A stretch of DNA of 64,000 bases from Diospyros lotus (Eukaryota; Streptophyta; Magnoliopsida; Ericales; Ebenaceae), in assembly GCF_014633365.1 (NCBI RefSeq), contig NW_026267104.1, forward strand, positions 310,001 to 374,000, given 5' to 3'. The notes below the pieces were generated by a model. It made no database searches. It was not told where the DNA came from and saw nothing but the letters and a program-made list of their open reading frames with translations. The position numbers were made by a program, and so were the translations under genes. This document shows, piece by piece, positions 49,030-59,545 of the stretch (its first letter is position 1; the number at the start of each line of letters is the position of its first letter).

Positions 49030-49943
49030 AAACTCAGTGTGTTTATGTGTAATGGTAAGAAAATTCCATCCTCCACTTTAGAAGCTTTGATTTGATTCTT
49101 TTCCACTATAAGTAACAAAGTATAACGCACATCTTCTTTCTCAAGCTGATATGTGTTCTTCCTACCCGAGTGCTTAGCATCCACATCAAATTGCCAAGGC
49201 CTCCCAAATAAAATATGGCAAGCATCCATATCAACAATATCACAATAGACTTCGTCGGAGTACTTACCAATAGAGAAAGGCACCCTGCAACGTTCATCCA
49301 CATGTATGCCACCAACTTCTTTGATCCATTCAATCATGTAAGGGCTTGGATGTTTTTTAGGAGTTAATTGCATCTTTGTCACCACGTCTCTTCCTATGAT
49401 GTTCTCCTGACTTCCACTATCAATAATTAACTCAAAAAATTTTCCTTTCACCGCACACCTCGTGCAAAAAAGCTTATGCCGTTGAGTAGTATCTTCATTC
49501 TTTTGAGATAGCATTAACTTCCTCACTACACAAGTATATTCCCCATGTCCATAATCTTCTTCGTCATCCTCCCCATCAGGCCCGCAATATACTTCTTCTT
49601 CAGCAACATCTTCCTCTTCCTTTTCTACAATGTTAATTGTTTTCCTCCTTGGACAATCACTAGATCGATGTCCAACCTCATTGCACTTGAAACATTTTAA
49701 AAAAATAGGCTTTGCATAAGGATTAGGGAATTTTGGAATATTAGAAGTAGTACCTCGAATGTTTCCCCCAGTTGTAGCCTTATTAGGGTTGACTGTATGA
49801 GGTGGATTGGAAGGTTGCGCTCCTTGAACTGATTTGCCTTTATCAAAAGCTGCTTGTTTATTTTCATTCCCACTATACCGACGATAATTGTCATTACGAG
49901 ATCTTTCACTCAACATTAACTCAGCCTTTAAAGCTAAGTTCAT
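49026..49943 (-). pseudogene. Gypsy nucleocapsid zinc knuckle and aspartic protease relic
   Basis: An open 305-codon frame. A basic linker is followed by the CCHC knuckle CFKCNEVGHRSSDC (about residues 83-96), an acidic stretch (EEEDVAEEE, GEDDEEDYG), then a retropepsin-like domain whose active-site triad is IDSGSQENIIG (about residue 177). DACHILFGRPWQFD is the second conserved patch. The knuckle binds element RNA and the protease would process Gag-Pol. A one-base shift near 49050 takes the frame out before RT (the in-frame continuation [12 protein letters not shown] is on the next ORF). Confidence 0.9.
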
Positions 49944-50777
49944 TGTTTCTTACACACTCAGAACCATCTAAACCCCAATTTTATCACGAATAGCAGGCTT
50001 CAATCCATTCAAGTAACGAGTTACTTGTTGATTGTCACTTCCTGACAATTGGTTTCTCTCCGCCAATCGCAGAAACTCAGAGGTATATTCATTCACACTC
50101 TTCATTCCCTGTGCACATCTTTGATAAGCTTCAAACATATATTGTTCATAGTCAGGGGGCAAAAACCTACCTCTTAACAGCTGCTTCATTCGTCTCCATG
50201 TCTGAACTGGCTGTCGGCCTTCTCTCAATCTCGTTTCTCTTAATCGCTCCCACCAAACAGATGCACCGCCTTTCAACCTGTAAGCCACTAACTTTACTTG
50301 TCATTCATCTGGGATCTCCATGTATTCGAAAAAACGGTCAACCTCAGTGATCCAATCTAGGAACCCCTCAATATCAAGATCTCCACTAAAGGTAGGAATA
50401 TCAACTTTTAGTTTATACTCATCGTTGCCCCAATGGTTGTGCTGATGCGCATTCCTCCTAACCCTTCTACCACCAGGGTTAGCTATTGTTCGACCAAAAT
50501 CATCCTCTTCATCGCTATCTTCAATCATTGATCTTCTAGGATTAATAAGGACGTGATTAATGGGTGGCCTTCCCGCTTCGGCTTAATTCACCCCATTATT
50601 CAAGTTCTTGTCATCATCAACTCGTAGTAAGGTGCCCAATTGGTTGCTATGTTGCTCCAATCGCTGCTGGATAGTACAAGTTATTTCTCGTTGTTCTTCG
50701 ATTGCTCTCCAAATTACAGATAACCCCTAATCACCGTCACGAGGCTGGTTGCTACCGTTACCTTCAAGATTGGCCAT
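49944..50777 (-). pseudogene. Gypsy gag (capsid) relic
   Basis: The minus-strand ATG at 50777 opens MANLEGNGSNQPRDGD and meets a stop at once. The frame continues through two more stops with [28 protein letters not shown], a stop, then LVAYRLKGGASVWWERL, RGRFLPPDYEQYMFEAY, VNEYTSEFLRLAERN and TRYLNGLKPAIRDKIGV. This is the retrotransposon gag core (capsid) that packages element RNA in cytoplasmic particles. A frameshift near 49960 separates it from the nucleocapsid part. Strong similarity of motif order to plant Ty3/gypsy gag makes the family call firm. Confidence 0.85.
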
Positions 50778-50790
50778 CTGATTGGTTGAT

Positions 50791-50807
50791 GAACCGCTCA
50801 GATACCA
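50791..50807 (-). other. Primer-binding site (initiator Met tRNA type)
   Basis: The minus strand reads TGGTATCTGAGCGGTTC. Plant elements primed by initiator tRNA-Met usually show TGGTATCAGAGC, so there is one mismatch in the first 12 bases. Confidence 0.75.
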
Positions 50808-50809
50808 CC

Positions 50810-51324
50810 TGACGCAACGTGTAGCACGAGTGTGAAAAAAAACACACCAAAACAAACTCTTAAAAGAACAAACTTCAATAGTCGAAACTTGGCTTTCAAG
50901 AAGACGCAAAAACAAAACTGTTTTGCTAAGAAAACCCAAATAGGTTGCTAAAATTTGATTAAGAAAAACTTGATTATAAACTCTAGATCTTAGACATATT
51001 TATAGTATTTGGCTAATCCAAATCCATCTAATATTTGGAAAACAAAATCTAACTAGAATCCTAATAGAAATAAATCATAAATAAAAATTAACTGAAATCC
51101 TAATAAAAATAAAACTTTAATCAAACATGAAATAGAATTCTAAATCAAGTACAAACATGAAGTAAAATCCTAAATAAAGTAGAATTATAAAACTTAAGAA
51201 GTATTAAAATAACATAAAATATAATCCTAAACCAAGTAGAATTCTAAAACTTAAAAAGTATTAAAATATTGTTCCGACGTGGTCAGGTCGGCTTTGAACT
51301 GGATCTTGATTGGTGACCGCATCA
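50810..51324 (-). repeat. 5' LTR of the gypsy element (515 bp)
   Basis: On the minus strand it begins TGATGCGGTCACC and ends GTTGCGTCA, so it has TG..CA ends. The 5' third contains internal repeats of 'ttttaatact(t/c)tttaagtttta' and 'gaattctacttgg/attta'. Two bases separate it from the primer-binding site. Confidence 0.85.
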
Positions 51325-51329
51325 ACATT

Positions 51330-53900
51330 CCACATTCCTTGTTTCTCATTTTGTTCCCATTTAAAACAAAATATTTGATAAACAAACTCTAAAAGAAGAA
51401 GACTAAAATAATAAATCAGCCGCTTCTGGATTCTGTTACAAATGGAAATAACTGGATTGGAAATTGTTCTAGCTCAAACGGAAATATGGTCCACCACATG
51501 CCACAGCAATTCTGCAACACAATACGTTGGTCCATCAAAAACTACTCCTACAGATTTCTTATGTATAAAATTTAACACCTACTTAAAAACTGAGTTATGT
51601 CAGTAAAAAAGTAAAACTTGTTTCCAGTCATTAGCAATTAAAAATTGCCCATATAAAACAATACGCAACATGAAGCAACATACAACAAGTACTGTGTATT
51701 AGTAGGTCAAGTGCCATAGCCCAACTAAGACTACAACTAACTGCTAGTAACAAATAGCGCGAAAGTAGAAATCAGAGCTAATAAACAATTAATTCATTTC
51801 AACAATAAAATTGAAGTCCTTCCATATTTAGCGTCAGTTGCCAAAATGAAAAACGTGAACGAGTCAACAAATCCACGCCAAAAAAAGTGAAGTTCTGATT
51901 TTCAAAATACATAGAGAAAGGGGATGCAAACTATAAATAGCGATAAGCCTATACAAGACAGAAATGGAATGCAATCAAAAATTGGAACTGAAAAAAAAAA
52001 AGAAAAAGAAACTAAAACCAGAGGAATCAAACTCAAATTTGACCCATTCTAAACTTAAAAGTGATATTCCGGAAAGCACATCTTCTACATCTACATTATA
52101 TATGTTGAAGAATAGCCTACAATGATTTTAAAAAAAAAAAACACATAAGAGTAAGCAACATATAGAGAAAGCAGAAAGGAGTTGTTCTATATTACAATTA
52201 ACTCATTTCAACAATTTTGCAGGCTTAAAACTGAACAACACCAAAGATAAAACTAAAGTTGTTCTATACTTAAGAGCCAGCTGCAAAAAAATAAAAAAAC
52301 ATGGCAGAAATTATAATTTTCAATATACATAGAGAAAAGAGACAAAGTACAAAAAGTGATAAGCCTATGCAAGGGAAATATAGCCTGTACAAGAGAGAAT
52401 AGAAATGCATTTAAGAGTTGAACAGAACAAAACAAAACAGAAAAAAGTCAATAAGAACAAGAAAGGAAACAAAGAAAGAATTGGTCAGATTGTGATCCCT
52501 CCGCCTCAGAAGCAAGCAGTCAATTGAGTCTTCCAATCATACTGAAACCCTCAATTGCCTCCTGCCTTTCCGGAAGAACAAGCAAAAGGAGAATAGAATT
52601 AAAAACAGGTCCAAAAACAATTAGAACAAGAAAGGAAACAAAGAAAGAAAGAAATTAACACCACCTTCTTCTTCAGCCGATTGATGGAATGAAATTGCTC
52701 TGACCTTGAAATTCACAGTCCGCAGAAGCATGGTAACATTTGATCAACTCCACCATCAAATTATACCATATCTAAAAAGTGATGCCAAACCTATAAGTCC
52801 ATACGCATTTGATGAATCCAAGAAATTAATAATTTGACATTAAGAATCAAACCAGGAACATAATCACCTACGGGACGATCCATAATTGGAACCATAGATT
52901 GGAATTAATAATTGGGTTCTGCTTTCAAGTATTCAATGTAGTATGCCTCTATGTGCATATAGAGAGGCTTTCTTACAAGTGCAAGAGGCTTCTACATTAA
53001 ATAGGCTAAGCATATCGCTCTTTATGCCTTGTCACGGTGAACTTCTCGATGGGCATTGCATTTATCATGAAAAAAAAGAAAATATGGGTTTTTTAGCAAA
53101 TTACTCCAAAATGAAAAGTTACAAGTGAAGCATCCCTGTTGGCATTAAAAGCTTAGATTTGCCAAAATACTTGGAACAAAAAAGAAGTTCAAAAGGAAGC
53201 GTGTCTTTAAGAAATCAAAAACCCTATTATGGGAAACCATACCATCCAGCACAGGACGATGGCAAATTAAATTATGGCCTTTGATTGGCTGGAATGAATC
53301 ATTCAATCAAACTCGTCCCTTTCTTTTGCTTTTCCCTGGCCACTGTTCAGGTTTGATAAACTTCAACAGGGAAAGACACCCACAAAGAGAAAGAAAATAT
53401 AATCCAATTTGATGGGAGAAAAGAAAACCTATACCATTGGGAATGGATTTCTGCAGGCTCTCTGTAACTGTTCCAGCCACTGTGAACCTGGGCCAAACAG
53501 TACTTCAGGCCAGCCACCAGGTCCCACTTCTTGCTGCAAATCCTACTAAAACTTATATCGCAGCACAGGAAAAAAAAAATCCATTAGATGTGAGATTTGC
53601 CAAAATTAGACAAGAATAGGGCTGTGGGATAACCATAGGGTCATCGATGGGTCAGATAATTGGTCAGATTGTGATCCCTCCACCTCAGTAGCAAGTAGTC
53701 AATTGAGTCTTCCAATCATACTGAAACCCTCAATAGTCTCCTTCCTTTCCTGAAAAACAAGCAAAAGGAGAATAGAATTAAAAACAGGTCCAAAAATAAT
53801 TAGAACAAGAAAGGAAATTTAAAAAGAAACAAAGAAATTAACACCACCTCCTTCAGCTGATCAATTGAACAAAATTGCTTGGACCTCGAACCAGAAACTC
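51330..53900 (-). pseudogene. Duplicated unit M2, 5' part
   Basis: The stretch 51330-51620 matches 57530-57840 (M3). The stretch 51685-51900 ('tgtattagtaggtcaag.gccatagc', 'aacaaatagc.cgaaagta') matches 42665-42870 (M1). The stretch 53235-53440 ('gggaaaccataccatccagc', 'ttttccctggccac', 'gatgggagaaaa') matches 43445-43670 and, inverted, 62470-62690. Exon-like block 53440-53540 ('ctgcaggctctctgtaactgttccagcca') is a relative of 58655-58740. No open frame of note. Confidence 0.5.
52490..53890. repeat. Internal direct duplication in M2
   Basis: The stretch 52490-52720 ('gatccctccgcctcagaagcaag', 'tcaattgagtcttccaatc', 'gcaaaaggagaatagaatt') is repeated at 53670-53890, about 1175 bp apart. The two arms are closely similar, so this is more recent than the split between units. 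Confidence 0.85.
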
Positions 53901-53919
53901 TCCTTTCCTTGTTTGATCG

Positions 53920-54665
53920 GCATTAACCTAGAAAGATATAAAGAGTATAAAGGTAAACAAACAAACAAAAAGCCCACTGAAACTAGAAGGAAACCAAAGC
54001 CTACAGCAGATCAAAAGATGGCAGCAAAAACCCTAATATGGCTTGCAAAGACCGCCCAAGAGAGACAGACAGACACAGACAGAACAGATAGCAAGAATCT
54101 TATTTGTTTGATCTGGAAAGAACAGAACAGTTTGGCAAAAAATAAGAAAATGAGAAGCTTATAATTATTATACAAGATGTATTTTAAGAGCAATGGCAGG
54201 AGACGGTCAAGACAAACTGAAATGAGAAGACGTCTGCCACTGACATCACGGAAACAAAGACTTCCACAGGCTTTCTTTAAATGTTCCGGCCACTGAGCCT
54301 GTGGCGCTTGCAGCACTTCTGGCCTGCCACCAGATCCTGCCTCTCGCCGCCAGTTCTCCATCACCAGGAACATAGTGGAGTGGCAATATTGGCAACTTCG
54401 CTATATCCATGTTTGTTATTTACCATTTTTTTTTCCACACAAAACAAATCAGTTCAAAACAAAATATAAGCGAACAAAAAGGGTAAAATAAAAGAACAGC
54501 CGCTTTTGGATTCTGTTAACTTTTAAACGGAGGTAAGATAACAAGTACAAAGGAATGCAAACCATTCCAGCACAAATGGAAATTGAGGTACACCACCTCA
54601 AAGACATTCCCATGCGCACAGATGTCCAGGAAGAAGAATAAATCACCTAACACAGACAGACATTT
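53920..54665 (-). pseudogene. Partial duplicated unit M2b
   Basis: The stretch 53945-54130 matches 57225-57400. The stretch 54240-54375 is the exon-like block, reading on the minus strand WRREAGSGGRPEVL, QWPEHLKKACG. The stretch 54365-54620 ('atattggcaactt', 'aacagccgcttttggattctg') matches 51330-51500 and 57510-57640. The order of pieces differs from M3, so the copy is rearranged. Confidence 0.5.
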
Positions 54666-54989
54666 TTCCAGCAAAAAAGAGAAACAGATCAACCAAAAAG
54701 GCTAGATGAGTTATCAGTTTTTTACCCAAAGTGGGATCTACATCACCAGGAATGTCGGTGCCAATCCTGAGAGTTGAAAACAGTAAGAGACACTTTCCAA
54801 GGTTGCATGAAACAAGAAAAACACGAGACTACAAAAATTAGTCAAAGAAAAGCTCGCATATGTACTCATGCATGCATCAAACGATCACTTGGATTAATGC
54901 ATAGGGACCCACCATTACCTAAGAAAACCAACGAACTTGTAAAAATTAATAGTTCGCTATTACGTATCCAAACCAAATAATAGACAGGG

Positions 54990-55160
54990 CAGAAAACACA
55001 AGCAAATGCACACATAGCAATAATGAATTGTTCGCAAACCAAGGTAAAATGCTTGGTCCCATAACAGACATTCATAGAAACAGTTAGAGCAACCGTGCCC
55101 ACGACATCAACAAATTCTGCAAGCAGTGGGTTAAAATAATCATGAGAGCAAAAATGTAGA
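54990..55160 (-). pseudogene. MFT-like exon 1 relic, copy 4 (minus)
   Basis: The minus strand reads NPLLAEFVDVVGTVALTVSM, NVCYGTKHFTL, then CAFACVFCPVYYLVWI, which is the decayed intron start shared with 26730-26790 and 32545-32605. Position-by-position agreement with copies 1-3 (NPL, V.D, T.N.YYGTKH) identifies it. The ATG region is lost and a one-codon-scale indel replaces the ITNG/KPSL part. It is the inverted partner of copy 2, since both are preceded by the arms of the 30.2/55.6 kb inverted duplication. Confidence 0.65.
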
Positions 55161-55639
55161 ATGATAGGCAAGACTAAATAGAGAATGTGAAATGGTACAG
55201 TAGAGAGACTTTTAAATGCAAGTAAACGGTACCATGCACATGAATCCATAGATCAACTACCATGTAGCATCAATAATTGCTTTCCCATACCCGTGCACAC
55301 ACAATTAAGCATCTGTTATGAAAAGGAAAAGAGCAACTAAGTGCATTTGCTCACTATTTTTAATCTTTCATGACATGCTAGCACGATTATTATTTATTTG
55401 ACCTAGAGAAAAGCCTATAGCTTAACAAAAACAGAATAAATAAAGATGCCTATAATTTTATAAGATGCATATGAAGCACAGTTCATAAAGTTGTTTTATT
55501 TATTGGGCGTGCACCAGTAGTATCAAGGTCGCAGGATTATTCCTTTCTGCATTATTTACCACAGCTACAAGGCCAGAGATAATGGTACTCTAGAAACTAC
55601 ATGCAGACATGAAACAATTCCATTGTATGTGTTCGTTGT

Positions 55640-56110
55640 TTGTGATACTGAGGTGATCAACAAATGTTTCACTTGCTCCATCACTTAGTGTTACAAAAGT
55701 TGAAGAGCAGGATCTTTCAGCTGAGCATCACAAACAACCAAAGATAGGAAAAACAGTTGGCACTTCTTAGATTTGAAAATTACGGAACATTTCTATAAGC
55801 ATATCTTAACTACACAACTTTTTTATGAAATACTTACTCTTACTAAAATTAAACTGATCTTTTACCCAGGAATTCAATCATTAGATTCCAAATCTGAAGT
55901 TTAATAGCACATAGATTCTTACCTGGAATTCACAGCTATCTTAATGGCTCAAAACTAGTTCTTCAAGAAATTTTAAAGCTTTGTTCAGTAAATTTATTGG
56001 GGACCACTAATAAATAAGACGTCACTTCAATAACCAACAGCATAAATGTAAAATAAAAGCCAATAAAACATTCAACTTCAACACAAGTTCATAGCAGTTG
56101 TCCATTAAAT
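55640..56110 (-). repeat. Arm of an inverted duplication (partner 30190-30620)
   Basis: See 30190-30620: the same succession in reverse complement. Indels up to about 20 bp and frequent substitutions separate the two arms, so the event is old. Confidence 0.75.
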
Positions 56111-56154
56111 CATTATTATGGCAAAATCCCAACAGAATATACCTTCCTGGGAAA

Positions 56155-56385
56155 AGCCAAAGGTTTCCAGTAAGCTTTCAGGGCCTTCTTAATCACACCA
56201 GATCCTGACAACCAGTCCCACAGCTACACTGGCATCATTCCCTCACCCTCAGCAACCAACACTCCATCACCAACAACAGTAGCGGCACCATCAGCATCAG
56301 CAGCAGACCCATCGACGGCATTCTCAGGCAACTGGCTATGATCACTGGCCAGTGCGTTCACAGACCCATCCTTCTTGGGCTAACC
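56155..56385 (-). pseudogene. Exon-like segment, no family recognised
   Basis: The minus strand from 56380 reads PKKDGSVNALASDHSQLPEN, then AVDGSADADGAATVVGDGVL and VAEGEGMMPV, a stop, then SGSGVIKKALKAYWKPLAF before a donor-like 'gaag|gtatat'. The composition (Ala/Asp/Gly linker followed by a basic, aromatic stretch) and the single stop suggest a decayed exon. It has no relative in the window and I do not recognise the protein. Confidence 0.4.
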
Positions 56386-56819
56386 CATAGGGGGGAGAGA
56401 GAGAGAGAGTGTGTGTGTGTAAAGGGCACATAAGATCTAAATGTAGAGAATACTCACCATACATCATGCGGAGATCAAAATGATGAATGATAGAAGTGTG
56501 ACTTCTACAATATTTGCAACAGATAGTACAAACAAAAATCAAATTCTAATACACTTGTGTAATGCAAAGGTATTCTAATAAACTTCAGAATTGATTGGCG
56601 CAAAGGGTGTCTAGACGCCTTGTAAGGAGGTTTGAAAAGAGTACTTCGTTTGTGTTGTTCTTTCTACAGCTTTGCATGATTGTATTCTTTACACTTTGTG
56701 TTTTTTCTTCTAAAGAAAAAAATGAAAAATGAATATACATTGAAGACCTACTCCTTTACTGTTGAAAGACAAACACATAAAAGTAAATTATAAATTAATT
56801 GAAAAGAAAAATATCAGAT

Positions 56820-58995
56820 GTTTATAACAAAACATGAGTGACATACAAACAAATTTGATACAAATTTCATATTTTCCTACCCGCATAAACTATAGATACA
56901 AATTTCCCATTCCTGTCAAATGAAAAGCTAAGCTATGATATTTCACTGTCAATAGCAATCAACTTGAAATGCACCAGGAGCATCGCAAAGGAGGTGGCAG
57001 TTTTCGCAAATGGATAGCAAGCAGTGCTGAAAAACTTTATGCATGGCTTGGATTTGATGCTTCTGCCAGTTGGATAGGGTACCATCTCTTGATAAGAGTT
57101 CCTCAAGCCACCATTAGCAATGTTGCTAGCTTCACACCTACCTCTCCTGCAAGTATCCATAGAAGCTAAATACAGATTGATGGAGATCCAAACACCGAAT
57201 CAAGATAGCAACCAACAAGCAAAAAGTTAAAAGAGTATAAATGGTGAAGAAACAAATAAAATCTCCTTGAAACTAGATGGAAATCAAAGCCTACCGTAGA
57301 CATCCAAAGATGGAGGCAAAAACCCTAATATGCTTTTGCAAAGAATGCCAGGGAGAAAGAGAGAGAGAAGCCTGTGATTTATTTGATCTAGAAAGAAGCC
57401 TACGGTTTAGGAAAAAATAAGAAAGAAAGAAACCTATCATTTCTTAAGATCCATTTCAAGAACAATTTATTTCCCTTCTAACCACAAAATTTCTAATGTT
57501 ACAATAGTGGCAGCTTTGATATATTCCTATATTCCATGTTCCTTATTACGCAATTTGCCCCACATAAAACAAATCATTTGAAAATGAAATATAAAAGAAC
57601 AGAAGGATTAAAATAACAAAATGACCACTCTTGGATTCTGCCAAATAAGTTAACAAGTCCAACTGGAATGAAAATCATGTTCCAGTACCAACGAAAAAGG
57701 TTCTACACCACATGCTGCAACAACTGCGCAACATAATGCATTGCTAATTTGATATAAATCACACAATCTAAAAGTACTCCTACAAATTTCTTATGTACAA
57801 AATTTAATATAAATTTAAAAATTGTTTTATGTCATTAAAAATTTCCCTTAAGAAAGAAAATTTTGTCAACAAGAAAGCATTCCAAGCAACTCATTAAAAA
57901 ATTCAGAATTTTTTTTAAAAAAACTAATATTAATCTGAACACTTGACACATTTGATTTCATTCATTTCTCTCACTTTGATAAAAAAACATAGAATCTTTG
58001 TGATCTTTTTCGTTCTTTATAACCAGATATTGTGTTATTCTCACTTTACAGACAATATGGGAGTTAGGATCAAATCATGCCTCGTATCTTAAGGTAACAG
58101 CGCCGAAGGAACTATCTGGTCACAAATCAACAAAAGAACCTGGATCACTAGCAGAGAGAACACAGGTGGCTCGACCACTCTGTTTTGAGTAACTTAACCA
58201 TCTTTACAGTGCCCTACAAAATAAAAAATGTAGCATCTCATATAAGATCACCAATTTCTATGACATAACCAGTAATGGAAAACAGCCACTAAACTAAACA
58301 ACCTCTTTATCTTGTCCAGGCTGTACAGTGAACGCACAAAGGCGGGGTGAGCTTTCCTCCAGCTGTGCTGATAGAAAAGTCCCCTACACCAAAAGAAATT
58401 TTAGGGGCAAGAGAAAAGGTCAACAAGACGGAAGATTAAGTATCGAAACAAAATCTTTTAAGGTGAATGCCTGTTCAACAAGAGAAGGAATTTCAAGAAA
58501 AAGGATTCATGTAGAACGGGACGTCGTAATTAACCCCGACCCTATCAACCATGCAGAACCAACGGAAAATCAAGCAGCGAAAGAAGACCAATGCAAAAGT
58601 CAGAACAAACATGTGGATAACCAAGATACCCGCTAATATTTCTCTCTCAATTTCCACAGGCTTTCTTGAACCGTTCCGGCCACTGTGCATGTGGCGCTCA
58701 AAGTACTTCTGCCCGGCCACCAGATCCCCCTCTTCGTCGCCGTATCCATGCCAGCTCTTCCTCTTTGGTTAGCCTAGACAACCGACGAATTGGATTGACC
58801 TCTTCAGAAGCAAGTGGCCGATCGTTGGCGACCTTCAATCATTCTGAAACCCTAAATTCAATCGTTGGCGACCTTCGTTTGCTGAAGAACACGCAATTGA
58901 AAAATACAATTAAAGAAAATTCCGTCCCAAAACAATTACAACAAGAATTGAAAGAAATAAATAAAATTACAACACCTTCTTCTCCTCCTTAGAGC
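56820..58995 (-). pseudogene. Duplicated unit M3 (degenerate)
   Basis: Read leftward: leader from 58990; exon-like block 58772-58650 with two legible frames (GQKYFERHMHSGRNGSRKPV and, one base out, QWPERFKKACG); an intron-like region to 57200 with GA tract; small block 57185-57035; 3' block 56960-56860 ('gggaaatttgtatctata') matching 28.5/34.9 kb. It has the most complete block order of the minus units. Neither frame carries through, and a B3 exon 2 like that at 28.1 kb is not found. Confidence 0.5.
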
Positions 58996-59364
58996 ATATC
59001 GGGGAGTGTTATTTTGAACTGCTAAATTACTTATTTATAACCTTAAATAGTATTATAGTACTTTTAAAAAATAAATTTGTTCCCATGGTAAGTGTCAAAA
59101 TAGAAATATCATTAATATTTTAAATTTAAATAATCAATATTTTATAATAAAAGTTGAAATAGACCAATTAAAAATAACGGTTAGAGTTTGTATCTCTTTC
59201 TTTTTTTCTTTCCAGATATTGTAAAAATGGCACCCCAAGAGAGTTGTTGTCATTTTACAATCTCATATCCCACGTCCATTGGAGTGGTTAATTTTTAATC
59301 TGGAGTGTCATTTTGACGATTATAAAAATGACACCCCAGATGCTACTCTCTATTGAAGATGCTC

Positions 59365-59545
59365 TTATTCTGCCAATCGATATCAAGGTAATTACTTTCT
59401 CACTTGAAAGGAATTCCAAACCCTAACTTCATCTTCTGAGAATTCATAAACCCTAAACCCATAGAGAGAATACATTATATATTATGAGCTGACAGCAGCT
59501 ATATATATAGGCAAAAGTGTAAACTTCTCTTAATTATGCTTCTTT
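59365..59545 (-). promoter_or_regulatory. Unit promoter module upstream of M3 (minus)
   Basis: Reading leftward: 'gcataattaagagaagtttacacttttgc', TATATATAG (59500-59509), then telo-box type 'gggtttagggtttat' (59447-59461) and 'gttagggtttgg'. Spacing agrees with 60655-60695 and 62001-62046. Confidence 0.6.

Larger units (their letters stand above)
45961..51329 (-). mobile_element. Degenerate Ty3/gypsy LTR retrotransposon with perfect 5-bp target duplication
   Basis: Target duplication ACATT lies at 45961-45965 and 51325-51329. The element (45966-51324, 5359 bp) reads right to left: 5' LTR 50810-51324, primer-binding site 50791-50807, gag, CCHC and protease, RT, RNase H, integrase, and an abnormal 3' LTR 45966-46291. 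The order PR-RT-RH-IN defines Ty3/gypsy. Gag wording (VWWERL, RFLPPDYEQ) and the pol end resemble chromovirus/CRM-type elements; no chromodomain is seen. At least seven stops or frameshifts break the frame. Empty sites in the paralogues (about 42445 and 57530, 'ttttatattccacgttcc' type) confirm the insertion. Confidence 0.95.

Noticed and set aside
54011..54373. 120-codon minus frame as an intact gene
   Set aside because: Only its first ~35 codons are shared with sister units. The rest crosses the exon end into intron-like DNA.
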